In this document: one piece after another, positions 28,065 through 36,519 of the stretch
How the letters are laid out: the number at the start of each line of letters is the position of its first letter
How positions within the stretch are numbered: the stretch's first letter is position 1
Assembly: GCF_022810405.1 (NCBI RefSeq)
Contig: NZ_JALGQE010000007.1
Coordinates: forward strand, 124,001-188,000
Reading direction: 5' to 3'
From: Rhodococcus sp. ARC_M5
Lineage (GTDB): Bacteria; Actinomycetota; Actinomycetes; Mycobacteriales; Mycobacteriaceae
DNA length: 64,000 nt
Program-made: the position numbers and the translations under genes
Notes under the pieces: model-generated
Told to the model about the DNA's origin: nothing
Database searches by the model: none
The model's input: only the letters and a program-made list of their open reading frames with translations

Positions 28065-28544
28065 CTACGCGGGCTTTCCGGGCACCTCGGGCGCCTCGCC
28101 GCTGCGCTCGTACTCGGACAGGATGTCGACGCGGCGCTGGTGGCGCTCCTCACCCGAGAACGGGGTGCCGAGGAAGGCGTCGACGATGGCGAGGGCCTCG
28201 GGCAGAGTGTGCATGCGGCCACCGATGCCGATGAGCTGTGCGTCGTTGTGCTCACGGGCCAACTTGGCGGTCTCGACGCTCCACGCCAGCGCGCAGCGAG
28301 CGCCCGGCACCTTGTTGGCCGCGATCTGCTCGCCGTTTCCCGAACCGCCGAGCACCAGCCCGCGGCTACCCGGGTCGGCGACGACGCGGCGTGCTGCGTC
28401 GATGCAGAACGCGGGGTAGTCGTCGACGGGGTCGTAGTCGAAGGCACCGCAGTCGACGGGCTCGTGCCCGGTCGCCGTCAGGTGTTCGATGATCTGATTC
28501 TTGAACTCGAGGCCGGCGTGGTCGGCACCCAGGTATACGCGCAT
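28065..28544 (-). CDS. rpiB: Ribose-5-phosphate isomerase B
   Basis: A 159-residue LacAB/RpiB isomerase that interconverts ribose 5-phosphate and ribulose 5-phosphate. Phosphate/substrate motifs ADHAG (residues 7-11) and GGSGNGEQIAANK (about 67-79, containing the mycobacterial-type catalytic Glu) are present. ATG 28544 gives the normal length (MRVYLGADHAGLEFKN); the frame remains open upstream through the divergent DUF429 gene. TAG is directly followed by the nei2 GTG. Confidence 0.95.
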   Translation of the reverse strand: MRVYLGADHAGLEFKNQIIEHLTATGHEPVDCGAFDYDPVDDYPAFCIDAARRVVADPGSRGLVLGGSGNGEQIAANKVPGARCALAWSVETAKLAREHNDAQLIGIGGRMHTLPEALAIVDAFLGTPFSGEERHQRRVDILSEYERSGEAPEVPGKPA

Positions 28545-28547
28545 GCC

Positions 28548-28553
28548 TAGAGT
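28548..28553 (+). promoter_or_regulatory. Candidate -10 element of the DUF429 gene (leaderless)
   Basis: TAGAGT ends 7 nt before GTG 28561, with no Shine-Dalgarno between. The spacing would put the transcription start on the start codon. Confidence 0.4.
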
Positions 28554-28560
28554 CTGACAG

Positions 28561-29223
28561 GTGAACTCCGAAGCCGAGAAATTCGCCGGTGTGGACGGTG
28601 CCAAAGGTGCGTGGGTGGTCGCGTCCATCGACGGCACGACGCTCACGTGGACCGGGTGTTCCTCCGTGGCAGAGGTGTTGGAACACACGAGGGACCACGC
28701 GCGAGTGGGCGTCGACATGCCGCTGTCGTTACCCGAGAGCGGCTACCGCGTCAGCGAACTGGAGGCGAAGCAATTTCTGGGTACCGCGCGCAGCTCCATC
28801 TTTCACACGCCGGTCGTCGACGTGCTCGCTGCCGAGTCGTATCCCGAGGCGTGCGCCGTGTCTCGGCAGCTCACCGGCAAGGCGATCAGCAAGCAGACGT
28901 GGCACATCCTGCCGTCCGTGAAAGCGTGGCGCGATGCAGACTTCGATCGAAACAGATACGTCGAGGTACATCCCGAATGCTCGTTCCGGGCGATGTCGCC
29001 GACAACGGAGTTCTCGTCGAAGAAGACCGGCCGCGGTGTCGGACAGCGGTTGGCGGCGCTGCAGCGGTGGAGCCGGCAGATCGATCTGGCAGACCTGCCG
29101 AGCGGGCCGGCCGTCGACGACTTCCTCGACGCGGCCGCAGCGGCGTGGTCGGCGCGACGTCTTCACCTCGGCGAGCACCGAGTGTTCGGCACCGCCGACC
29201 CGTCGGACCGCATCGTGGCCTGA
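28561..29223 (+). CDS. DUF429 family protein
   Basis: A 220-residue protein of the DUF429 (predicted RNase H-like nuclease fold) family. Conserved acidic segments are AGVDGAKGAWVVASIDG (residues 9-25) and VGVDMPLSLPE (about 49-59); the C-terminal region has VEVHPECSFRAM and PSGPAVDDFLDAAAAAWSA. Function is not established; nucleic-acid cleavage is inferred from the fold only. It is not part of the matching mycobacterial block and so is an insertion relative to it. GTG 28561 is the only good start and appears to be leaderless. Confidence 0.82.
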   Translation: MNSEAEKFAGVDGAKGAWVVASIDGTTLTWTGCSSVAEVLEHTRDHARVGVDMPLSLPESGYRVSELEAKQFLGTARSSIFHTPVVDVLAAESYPEACAVSRQLTGKAISKQTWHILPSVKAWRDADFDRNRYVEVHPECSFRAMSPTTEFSSKKTGRGVGQRLAALQRWSRQIDLADLPSGPAVDDFLDAAAAAWSARRLHLGEHRVFGTADPSDRIVA

Positions 29224-29225
29224 CT

Positions 29226-29275
29226 CCCCCGTGCATGAAAGCCGCACTCCTGCTACGAATTCCATGCACGAGGGG
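29226..29275. repeat. Long inverted repeat between convergent genes, possible terminator or REP-like element
   Basis: CCCCCGTGCATG (29226-29237) pairs with CATGCACGAGGGG (29263-29275) with one bulge, around a 25-nt internal segment. It may act as a bidirectional terminator, but the large loop and absence of a U tract are unusual and could mark a dispersed repeat. Confidence 0.6.
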
Positions 29276-29283
29276 TGGGGCGA

Positions 29284-29901
29284 TCAGTCGAACTGCGGAT
29301 CCTCGTTGCGGGTGCGCTTGAGCTCGAAGAAGTGCGGGTACGACGCGAAGATCACCGACGCGTCCCAGAGCTTGCCTGCCTCCTCGCCACGCGGGATCCG
29401 GGAGAGCACAGGTCCGAAGAAGGCCACCCCGTTCACGTGAATGGTCGGGGTGCCGACGTCGGGTCCGACCTTGTCCATACCCGCGTGATGGCTGGTCCGC
29501 AGGTCCTCGTCGTAGTCGGTGCTCTCGGCGGCCTTCGCCAGGTCACCGGGCAGGTCCAGTTCCGCCAGCGATTCCGCGATGACGACGTCGAAATCCTTGT
29601 TGCCCTCGTTGTGAATTCGCGTTCCCATGGCCGCGTACAGCGGGGCGAGGATGTCGTCACCCTTCAGCTTGGCTGCGGCGATCGCCACGCGCACCGGGCC
29701 CCACGCCTTCTTCATCATCGCTGCGTACTCCTCGGGCAGGTCTCGGCCCTCGTTGAGTACTGCCAGGCTCATGACGTGGAAGTTCACGTCGATGTCTCGC
29801 ACCTGCTGCACCTCGAGAATCCACCGCGAGGTGATCCAACACCACGGGCACAGTGGGTCGAACCAAAAATCCGCAGTGTCTTTCTGTCCTGAACCGGCCA
29901 C
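29284..29901 (-). CDS. DsbA-fold mycothiol-dependent oxidoreductase (Rv2466c-like)
   Basis: A 205-residue thioredoxin/DsbA-fold protein with the active site Cys18-Pro-Trp-Cys21 ([14 protein letters not shown]). Sequence and genomic place match the mycobacterial mycothiol-dependent nitroreductase Rv2466c, which reduces disulfides or nitro-compounds with mycothiol. The cis-Pro loop is [13 protein letters not shown] 29901 has AAGGAG 7 nt upstream. A SigH/SigR-type promoter about 45 nt upstream fits the thiol-stress control known for Rv2466c. Divergent from pepN. Confidence 0.9.
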   Translation of the reverse strand: MAGSGQKDTADFWFDPLCPWCWITSRWILEVQQVRDIDVNFHVMSLAVLNEGRDLPEEYAAMMKKAWGPVRVAIAAAKLKGDDILAPLYAAMGTRIHNEGNKDFDVVIAESLAELDLPGDLAKAAESTDYDEDLRTSHHAGMDKVGPDVGTPTIHVNGVAFFGPVLSRIPRGEEAGKLWDASVIFASYPHFFELKRTRNEDPQFD

Positions 29902-29945
29902 TGTCCTACTCCTTGGAATTCGAGGTCAACGTCTCTTCATTGCGT

Positions 29946-29972
29946 AACAACCGCCCACCGCGCAGACATTCC
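29946..29972 (-). promoter_or_regulatory. Candidate SigH/SigR-type promoter of the Rv2466c homologue
   Basis: On the minus strand GGAAT (29972-29968), 19-nt spacer, GTT (29948-29946), matching the GGAAT-N18/19-GTT consensus of SigR/SigH. The inferred transcription start is about 37 nt before the GTG. Confidence 0.5.
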
Positions 29973-30059
29973 GCAGGGCACGTCGGCCAGCGCGGGAGAC
30001 GCGTGACGTGATGGGATGGAAGGCACTACCCATAACTACACGAAGAGGTGTCGACTGAA

Positions 30060-32633
30060 GTGGTTGCTCCCAACCTGACGCGTGACCAAGCCTCCGAGCG
30101 ATCGGCGATCATCGGGGACACGAAGTACGCGATCGTTCTCGATCTCACCGACGGCGAGGGCAATCCGGGCGAGAAGACGTTCCGTTCGCTCACCACCATC
30201 ACGTTCACGGCCACCGCCGGAGCGTCGAGTTTCGTGGACATCATCGCGGCCACGATCCGCTCCGCGACGCTCAACGGCACCGATCTCGATATCGCGAACT
30301 ACGACGAGTCGACGGGCATCGCGCTCGAGAATCTGACCGAGCACAACGAACTCGTCGTCGATGCGGACTGCATCTACTCCCACACCGGCGAGGGACTGCA
30401 CCGCTTCGTCGACCCGTCGGACGGCTCGGTGTACCTGTACTCGCAGTTCGAGACCGCCGATGCCAAGCGCATGTTCGCCTGCTTCGATCAGCCCGACCTC
30501 AAGGCCACCTTCGACCTGAAGGTCACCGCTCCCGAGAGCTGGACAATCATCTCCAATGCCGCGCATGCCGCGGAGCCTGCCGCCGGCGAGCACGTGTTCG
30601 ACACGACACCGTTGATGAGCACGTACCTCGTGGCGCTGATCGCCGGACCGTACGCGGAGTGGACCGACTCGTACACCGATGATCACGGCACCATCCCGCT
30701 CGGACTCTATTGCCGTGCATCGCTTGCCGATCACATGGACGCCGAGCGCCTGTTCACCGAGACCAAGCAGGGCTTCGGTTTCTACCACGAGAACTTCGGC
30801 ACTCCGTACGCCTTCGGCAAGTACGACCAGCTCTTCGTGCCCGAGTTCAATGCCGGTGCGATGGAAAACGCCGGTGCCGTCACGTATCTGGAGGACTACG
30901 TCTTCCGGTCCAAGGTGACACGCGCCTCGTACGAGCGTCGCGCCGAGACCGTGTTGCACGAGATGGCGCACATGTGGTTCGGCGACCTGGTCACCATGAC
31001 GTGGTGGGACGACCTGTGGCTGAACGAGTCGTTCGCCACGTTCGCATCGGTGCTGTGCCAGTCCGAGGCCACCGAGTACACCAACGCGTGGACCACCTTC
31101 GCCAACGTCGAGAAGGCCTGGGCCTACCGCCAGGACCAGTTGCCGTCGACGCACCCCATCGCCGCCGACATTCCCGACCTGGCCGCAGTGGAGGTCAACT
31201 TCGACGGCATCACCTACGCCAAGGGCGCGAGTGTGCTCAAGCAGCTGGTCGCGTACGTGGGCAAGGAGGATTTCCTGGCGGGATTGCGGGCCTACTTCGT
31301 CGACCACGCCTTCGGCAACGCGACCTTCTCCGATCTGCTTACCGCCCTGGAGAAGTCTTCGGGTCGAGACCTCTCGGACTGGGGTACCCAGTGGCTGCGC
31401 ACCACCGGCCTCAACACCCTGAGCCCGGACTTCGACGTCGATGCCGACAATAAGTTCACCCGCTTCGCGGTCCGTCAGACCGGCGCGGCACCGGGTGCAG
31501 GCGAGCACCGAGTCCACCGTATCGCGGTCGGCATCTACGACGATGTCGACGGCAAGCTGGTCCGCACCGATCGCGTGGAACTCGATCTCGACGCAGCCGA
31601 ATCGACGAATGTCGATGCGCTGGTAGGTGTCTCACGAGGAAAGCTCGTGTTGGTCAACGACGACGACCTGACGTACTGCGCGGTGCGACTCGACCCCGAT
31701 TCGCTCGAGACTCTCCTGAGTCGTATCGGCGACATCGCCGAGCCCCTCCCCCGCACCCTGGCGTGGTCGGCGGCCTGGGAGATGACCCGATCCGCCGAGA
31801 TGAAGGCGCGCGATTTCGTGGCGCTTGTTCAGCGCGGAATCGGCGGCGAGACCGAAGTGGGTGTGGTGCAACGACTTCTGCTCCAAGCCCAGACCGCCAT
31901 CACCAGCTACGCCGACCCGGCGTGGGCGGCCGAACACGGTACCCCCGAGTTCGCCGACGCATTGCTCGAGCTGGCCCGCGGGGCCGAGGCAGGCTCGGAT
32001 CATCAGCTGGCGTTCGTCAATGCTCTCACCGGCATCGAAATCGGCGATCGCCACATCGAGGTACTGCGCGCCCTGCTCGACGGTGATGCCGACGGCCAGG
32101 GCCTGTCCGGCCTCGGTGTCGACACCGATCTGCGGTGGCGCGTCGTCACAGCACTGGCCGCAGCAGGAGCCATCGACTCGGACGGGCTCGAATCTCCGGT
32201 CATCGACGCCGAAGCGGACAAGGACAACACCGCTGCCGGGGCACGATCGGCTGCGGCGGCACGGGCTGCACGTCCGAGCGCCGAGGTCAAGGAACAGGCG
32301 TGGACCACGGTGGTCGACGACGACTCGGTACCGAACATCACGGCGCGCTCGATCATCGGTGGATTCGCCGGACCCGGCCAGGGCGAACTGCTCGAACCGT
32401 ACGTCGCCCGCTACTTCGAAGCCATCGAGGGCGTCTGGGCGCGTCGTTCCAGCGAGGTCGCGCAGACCGTCGTGATCGGGCTGTACCCCTCCTGGTCGAT
32501 CAGTGAAGAGTCGCTCGCTGCCGCGGACGGGTTCCTCGACGGCGAACTGCCGCCGGCACTCCGTCGCCTGGTGATCGAGGGACGGGCCGGCATCGTGCGA
32601 GCTCTCGCAGCGCGGGAGTTCGACGCGAGCTGA
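30060..32633 (+). CDS. pepN: Aminopeptidase N (M1 zinc metallopeptidase)
   Basis: An 857-residue M1 aminopeptidase that removes N-terminal residues from peptides downstream of cytoplasmic proteases. Exopeptidase motif GAMEN at 266-270; zinc site HEMAH at 300-304 with the third ligand Glu323 in LNESFA. The C-terminal ERAP1-like helical domain (from about 520) is complete. GTG 30060 gives VVAPNLTRDQA, which aligns with the start of mycobacterial PepN; GTG 30048 would add four residues. Position next to the Rv2466c homologue repeats the mycobacterial order. Confidence 0.94.
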   Translation: MVAPNLTRDQASERSAIIGDTKYAIVLDLTDGEGNPGEKTFRSLTTITFTATAGASSFVDIIAATIRSATLNGTDLDIANYDESTGIALENLTEHNELVVDADCIYSHTGEGLHRFVDPSDGSVYLYSQFETADAKRMFACFDQPDLKATFDLKVTAPESWTIISNAAHAAEPAAGEHVFDTTPLMSTYLVALIAGPYAEWTDSYTDDHGTIPLGLYCRASLADHMDAERLFTETKQGFGFYHENFGTPYAFGKYDQLFVPEFNAGAMENAGAVTYLEDYVFRSKVTRASYERRAETVLHEMAHMWFGDLVTMTWWDDLWLNESFATFASVLCQSEATEYTNAWTTFANVEKAWAYRQDQLPSTHPIAADIPDLAAVEVNFDGITYAKGASVLKQLVAYVGKEDFLAGLRAYFVDHAFGNATFSDLLTALEKSSGRDLSDWGTQWLRTTGLNTLSPDFDVDADNKFTRFAVRQTGAAPGAGEHRVHRIAVGIYDDVDGKLVRTDRVELDLDAAESTNVDALVGVSRGKLVLVNDDDLTYCAVRLDPDSLETLLSRIGDIAEPLPRTLAWSAAWEMTRSAEMKARDFVALVQRGIGGETEVGVVQRLLLQAQTAITSYADPAWAAEHGTPEFADALLELARGAEAGSDHQLAFVNALTGIEIGDRHIEVLRALLDGDADGQGLSGLGVDTDLRWRVVTALAAAGAIDSDGLESPVIDAEADKDNTAAGARSAAAARAARPSAEVKEQAWTTVVDDDSVPNITARSIIGGFAGPGQGELLEPYVARYFEAIEGVWARRSSEVAQTVVIGLYPSWSISEESLAAADGFLDGELPPALRRLVIEGRAGIVRALAAREFDAS

Positions 32634-32650
32634 TCGGTACTGCACTACGA

Positions 32651-32692
32651 CGAGGGCCGGTTGCTCACCGACAGGTGAGCAACCGGCCCTCG
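32651..32692. terminator. Bidirectional intrinsic terminator
   Basis: Perfect 19-bp inverted repeat (32651-32669 and 32674-32692) with loop GACA, between convergent pepN and the DUF5130 gene. Confidence 0.88.
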
Positions 32693-32712
32693 TTGTATCC
32701 GGTCCGGCGGGG

Positions 32713-33189
32713 CTAAGGCCTCAGAATGGATGCTGCCATCACCCGCACGGCGGCCACCAGGCCGTCGATGAGGTTCCCGTCTCGGAACGGTCCGAGCGCA
32801 GCGGTGACACCCAACTGTGCGACCCGGTCGGTGGCCCGGTTGGACACTCGCTTGCCACTGCGGATCTCGAGAGCGTGCCGATTGGGATCGACCGCGATCA
32901 GGACCGAGCGCACGGCATCGGGCGTTCCGGGGAACACCGAGTCCGCTCCCGCAGCCGGATCGGCTCCGAGGTCACCGATGTAGACGTTGAACCGGATCTT
33001 GGTCTGCCGAATCGCCTGGGTCAGAGCGTCGTCGAGAGCAACCAGATCCTGAGTCGCGAACGGAAGATGCTCGGGATTGACGGTTCCGAACTCGTGAGCG
33101 GCCGAAACACGGCCGCTCCCGGTCAGGGCAGCCCCGAACGGCAGGTCTTCTTCCCGTATGTCACTGCGGACGAGTTCACCACTTGCCAC
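32713..33189 (-). CDS. DUF5130 protein (TPM-domain-like)
   Basis: About 158 residues, the positional counterpart of Rv2468c. The sequence KIRFNVYIGDLGADP with VLIAVDPNRHALEIRSG resembles TPM-domain proteins, whose function is poorly defined. GTG 33189 has a perfect GGAGG 8 nt upstream; the GTG at 33198 would abut that site and is less likely. The first 14 nt overlap the end of the upstream ctaJ-like gene, so the two are probably co-translated. Confidence 0.82.
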   Translation of the reverse strand: MASGELVRSDIREEDLPFGAALTGSGRVSAAHEFGTVNPEHLPFATQDLVALDDALTQAIRQTKIRFNVYIGDLGADPAAGADSVFPGTPDAVRSVLIAVDPNRHALEIRSGKRVSNRATDRVAQLGVTAALGPFRDGNLIDGLVAAVRVMAASILRP

Positions 33190-33427
33190 TTGCAGCACCT
33201 CCGATCGAGTCGGCTGTGTCGGCGTCGTGCGATCCGTGGCCCCCGAATGGAGTCACCTCGTCCGTAGCGCTCCACAGCAATGGCTCGCGCGTCCACTCGT
33301 CCGTCAGTCGGTAGGGAGGTACGTCCATACCGGGCTGCTTGTCGGTCAAGTAGGACAACGCGCCGATGAGTCCGATCACCGCAACCGGAATCACCCCGAA
33401 TATCAGCGTGGTCTCCAAAATGCTCAC
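33176..33427 (-). CDS. ctaJ: Small membrane protein, probable cytochrome aa3 subunit CtaJ
   Basis: An 83-residue protein with one N-terminal transmembrane helix (about residues 5-26, ETTLIFGVIPVAVIGLIGAL) and a soluble tail containing DVPPYRLTDEWTREPLLWSA. The size, topology and place between a DUF5130 gene and an HNH gene match the mycobacterial gene for CtaJ, an accessory subunit found in the III2-IV2 respiratory supercomplex; this match is from memory of gene order. GTG start at 33427; TAACGT ends 8 nt before it, so it may be leaderless. Confidence 0.72.
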   Translation of the reverse strand: MSILETTLIFGVIPVAVIGLIGALSYLTDKQPGMDVPPYRLTDEWTREPLLWSATDEVTPFGGHGSHDADTADSIGGAASGKW

Positions 33428-33508
33428 AGGGTGTGACGTTAGTCGACAATTGCGCGTCGGACCACGTCGGGGCCGGTGTTGTGACCGAAATGTGCGAACA
33501 CGATTCGG

Positions 33509-34171
33509 TCAGGCAGCGCCTTCACCGAGATACGCCAGCCAACTCGGGTCCAGCTCTTTCGTGGTCGCCAACAGGCGCCAGTGCGGACCCTTCGGCGGCA
33601 CCAACTGGGCGCGCAACGTCCAGCCGATCTCGCTGAGCAGTTTGTCTGCCTTGCGATGATTGCACGAGGCGCAGCACGCGACGCAGTTCTCCCACGAGTG
33701 GCCACCGCCCCGGCTACGCGGCACCACGTGGTCGACCGTCTCGGCCTTGCTTCCGCAGTACGCGCACCGGAACCGGTCGCGGTGCATCAGCGCGGCTCGC
33801 GTCATCGGCACTCGTGCCCGATACGGAACGCGAACGAACGTCCGCAATCTGATCACCGACGGCACCTGCACCGAGAAGTCCGCGGACCGGATGAACGGAC
33901 CCACCGGGTCGTCGTGCACCACATCGGCCTTCCCACAAACGAGAAGAACCACCGCCCGGCGCATCGGAAGCGCGGTCAGTGGCTCGAATGTGGCGTTGAG
34001 GAGCAGCACACGGCGCTTGACCCACGCCGGCACGGCGTCGTCGACCGTGGCAGCGTTGGCCGTCGGCACCACACGCAGCGGAGAAGCCCCCGAGGCCGTC
34101 TCACGCTGGTCATGCGTGGTGCGGCCCACAGTGGGCGGGAGTTGTCGATGACGGTGTTGCGAGTTCTTCAT
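33509..34171 (-). CDS. HNH endonuclease domain protein (Rv2469c-like)
   Basis: About 220 residues. The C-terminal half holds an HNH module: CAYCGSKAETVDHVVPRSRG with following WENCVACCASCNHRK, giving two zinc-binding CxxC pairs and the catalytic DH ... N ... H. The N-terminal part (RRVLLLNATFEPLTALPMRRAV) is shared by a family common in actinobacteria. The cellular target is unknown. ATG 34171 has GGAG 7 nt upstream and gives the same length as Rv2469c; the frame is open further to 34297. Confidence 0.87.
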   Translation of the reverse strand: MKNSQHRHRQLPPTVGRTTHDQRETASGASPLRVVPTANAATVDDAVPAWVKRRVLLLNATFEPLTALPMRRAVVLLVCGKADVVHDDPVGPFIRSADFSVQVPSVIRLRTFVRVPYRARVPMTRAALMHRDRFRCAYCGSKAETVDHVVPRSRGGGHSWENCVACCASCNHRKADKLLSEIGWTLRAQLVPPKGPHWRLLATTKELDPSWLAYLGEGAA

Positions 34172-34373
34172 GCGTTGCTCCAGAGACAGTCGGCGCCCGC
34201 GCATGGCTTGCGTGGAACACGAGTCACAGTGGAACACGAATGCACCGCCCGCGCACAGCCTTTTTCGTCGCATTTTCTGTTGCCGATCGGTGAACATTTC
34301 GCTTCCTCGTTCTCACCGATAGAGGAACGGCGGCCCCATGCGCTGCGTGACTGGCGAGATCTTCACGTCTCCG

Positions 34374-34379
34374 TAGACT
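34374..34379 (+). promoter_or_regulatory. Candidate -10 element of mscS (leaderless)
   Basis: TAGACT ends 6 nt before GTG 34386; no Shine-Dalgarno is present. Confidence 0.38.
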
Positions 34380-34385
34380 CTTCGG

Positions 34386-35363
34386 GTGTCTGTCTCAACC
34401 TTTCTGTCCGCATCGTCCCTTCCGCAACCGTCGCTGCTACGAGAGCTCGACACCCGAGCCTTCGAGCTCACGGACACCGGGCGCGACTGGCTGGTCGATC
34501 GGCCGCTGCAGATTCTCGGCTATCTGGCCCTAGCCATCGTGATACGCCTCGTTCTGCACAGAATGATCGCCCGCTTCACCCGCAACGAGGTCGGCAAGTC
34601 TCCGATGCTGCTACGACCGCTCCGCGACCGATCGTCGAGCACCGTCCAAGGCGCGATTCTCAACGAACGTCGGAAACAACGGGCCAACACGATCGGCTCG
34701 GTGCTCAAGTCGGCAGTGTCGGTCATGATCCTGACCTGGTTCCTGCTCTCGGTTCTCGATGTCATCGGCATCAACGTCGCACCCTTCATCGCGTCCGCGG
34801 GGATCGTCGGCGTGGCCCTCGGCTTCGGTGCCCAGAACCTGGTACGAGACTTCCTGTCCGGCATCTTCATGCTGCTGGAGGATCAATACGGAGTGGGCGA
34901 TGTCGTCGACCTCGGCGAGGCCACCGGAACCGTCGAGAGCGTGGGTCTACGTGTGACGACGATCAGAGATATCAACGGCACGGTCTGGTACTGCCGTAAC
35001 GGCGAAGTACTGCGTGTGGGGAACATGAGCCAGGGCTTCGCGGTGGCGGTTCTGGATCTGCCCGTCTCGCACACCGCGAACATCGAAGAAGCCTGCGAGG
35101 TGGCCGAACGCACCACTCTGGAGTCGGTGAAGTCCGGCGACTTCGAGAACGACATTCTCGAACCACCCGAAATGCTCGGAGTCAACGGTGTCAGCGCCGA
35201 CACCGTCACCATCCGCATCACGATCAAGACGCGGCCAGGACGCCAATGGGCCGTCCAGCGCCGCATTCACAAGGACATCCTCGAGGCCTTCGTCGACGCC
35301 GGCATCAAGGCACCCTATGCACTGGGACGCCCGGGTGGGGTCGCAGCCGAGCCCGGCTCCTGA
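34386..35363 (+). CDS. mscS: MscS-type small mechanosensitive channel
   Basis: A 325-residue inner-membrane channel that opens on hypo-osmotic shock. Hydrophobic helices are at about 40-58 and 105-125, and the pore helix TM3 carries FIASAGIVGVALGFGAQNLV (about 132-151), the conserved MscS gate sequence. The beta domain follows (DQYGVGDVVDLGEATGTVES), then the C-terminal alpha/beta domain. GTG 34386 is taken as the start. It is absent from the equivalent mycobacterial block as I remember it. Oriented with glbO 62 nt downstream. Confidence 0.9.
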   Translation: MSVSTFLSASSLPQPSLLRELDTRAFELTDTGRDWLVDRPLQILGYLALAIVIRLVLHRMIARFTRNEVGKSPMLLRPLRDRSSSTVQGAILNERRKQRANTIGSVLKSAVSVMILTWFLLSVLDVIGINVAPFIASAGIVGVALGFGAQNLVRDFLSGIFMLLEDQYGVGDVVDLGEATGTVESVGLRVTTIRDINGTVWYCRNGEVLRVGNMSQGFAVAVLDLPVSHTANIEEACEVAERTTLESVKSGDFENDILEPPEMLGVNGVSADTVTIRITIKTRPGRQWAVQRRIHKDILEAFVDAGIKAPYALGRPGGVAAEPGS

Positions 35364-35425
35364 GGGACAATGGTCGGTAGCGACGCCGACCGGAGCCCGC
35401 CGACGACCCCAGAAGAGAGAGTGTG

Positions 35426-35821
35426 ATGACCGAACCGCAGCAGACGTTCTACGACGCGGTAGGCGGTGCCGAGACGTTCCGGTCACTCACGGCGAAGTTC
35501 TACGAGGAAGTCGCCAAGGACGAGATAGTGCGGCCGCTGTACCCCGAGGAGGACCTGGCACCAGCCGAACGGCGGATGCGGATGTTTCTCGAGCAGTACT
35601 GGGGCGGTCCGAGGACCTACTCCGATGAACGCGGCCATCCGCGACTGCGCATGCGCCACAACCCGTTTCGGATCGGTCCGATGGAACGAGACGCGTGGCT
35701 TCGATGCATGCACATCGCGATCGCATCGATCGACCCGCAGGTCATGGACTCCGCGCATCGAGCCCAGTTGACCGACTACATGGAGATGGCCGCGAATTCG
35801 ATGGTGAATTCGGCGATCTGA
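35426..35821 (+). CDS. glbO: Group II truncated haemoglobin
   Basis: A 131-residue trHbO that binds haem and oxygen, with suggested roles in oxygen delivery or reactive-species chemistry at the membrane. Proximal His78 (LRMRHNPF) and the group-II Trp91 at G8 (ERDAWLRCM) are present; the B10 region is KFYEEV and the CD region PLYP. ATG 35426 follows an AGAGAG purine tract; the preceding GTG codon is a possible alternative. Same place as Rv2470. Confidence 0.94.
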   Translation: MTEPQQTFYDAVGGAETFRSLTAKFYEEVAKDEIVRPLYPEEDLAPAERRMRMFLEQYWGGPRTYSDERGHPRLRMRHNPFRIGPMERDAWLRCMHIAIASIDPQVMDSAHRAQLTDYMEMAANSMVNSAI

Positions 35822-35840
35822 CTACCGCGAACGGCAGTGG

Positions 35841-36308
35841 CTACAGAGATCCGACGCGTTGCGGGCTCTGTCCACCGACGGCGGCTCTGAGCTTGCCCAC
35901 GCGAACTCGCACGGAGCCGGCGACCTTCAGCGCAAAACTGACAGGTCCGGGCAGATGCTGGCGCAGGATGGCGTGCTTGCGCACGTAGTCCTGCACGTGC
36001 CACTCCGACCATGTGCCAGCACGGAACAACGCGGCATCGCCTGCGACAAGGGTGCGCGGCGCATGGTCGTCACTCGAGACGGTCACCGAACCGTCCATGA
36101 TGTGCACGATCTCGTCGACGGCGAAGAACCAGCGGAAACGCCCGGCGGTGCAGTCCCACACGTTGGTGGTGGTGGTGCCGTCGATGCTCCTCGACCACTC
36201 GGCCATCCGGGCGTGTGGGGTGCCTTCGAGGATCCAGGACGGCTCGATGGGGCTGTCGTCGAGTGCGATATCGCCGAGCCGTACGGCTTCGATGGCCGAT
36301 GTGGTCAT
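35841..36308 (-). CDS. Cupin-domain protein (DUF861-like)
   Basis: About 155 residues with a single small beta-barrel: CTAGRFRWFFAVDEIVHIMD and RTLVAGDAALFRAGTWSEWHV are the two cupin motifs, in the ethanolamine-utilisation EutQ/DUF861 style where metal ligands are not the classical set. The function is unknown. The ATG at 36308 (MTTSAIEAVRLGD) fits cupin length; the frame is open to 36422, where it would overlap the 5' region of aglA. Convergent with glbO, divergent from aglA. Confidence 0.75.
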   Translation of the reverse strand: MTTSAIEAVRLGDIALDDSPIEPSWILEGTPHARMAEWSRSIDGTTTTNVWDCTAGRFRWFFAVDEIVHIMDGSVTVSSDDHAPRTLVAGDAALFRAGTWSEWHVQDYVRKHAILRQHLPGPVSFALKVAGSVRVRVGKLRAAVGGQSPQRVGSL

Positions 36309-36505
36309 GGTGTCCGTCGCGTCCTCACAGTCGGGCGCGGCATCCGCCGCTGCTGGCTTCCGAAGCCGAACATACAACACTTTCCCAACGAACCGGCACG
36401 TGTCGGTCATGTGAATGAGCACAAAGCTTTACTCACCCTTGACCGACAAGTCCGGCTTTCGGCAGACCCCAGCGCCCCTGAATCGTTCCGCGGCCGATCG
36501 TTTGG

Positions 36506-36511
36506 CACTAT
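36506..36511 (+). promoter_or_regulatory. Candidate -10 element of aglA (leaderless)
   Basis: CACTAT ends 8 nt before GTG 36520, which has no Shine-Dalgarno. Consistent with transcription starting at the GTG. Confidence 0.35.
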
Positions 36512-36519
36512 TGCCCCTT

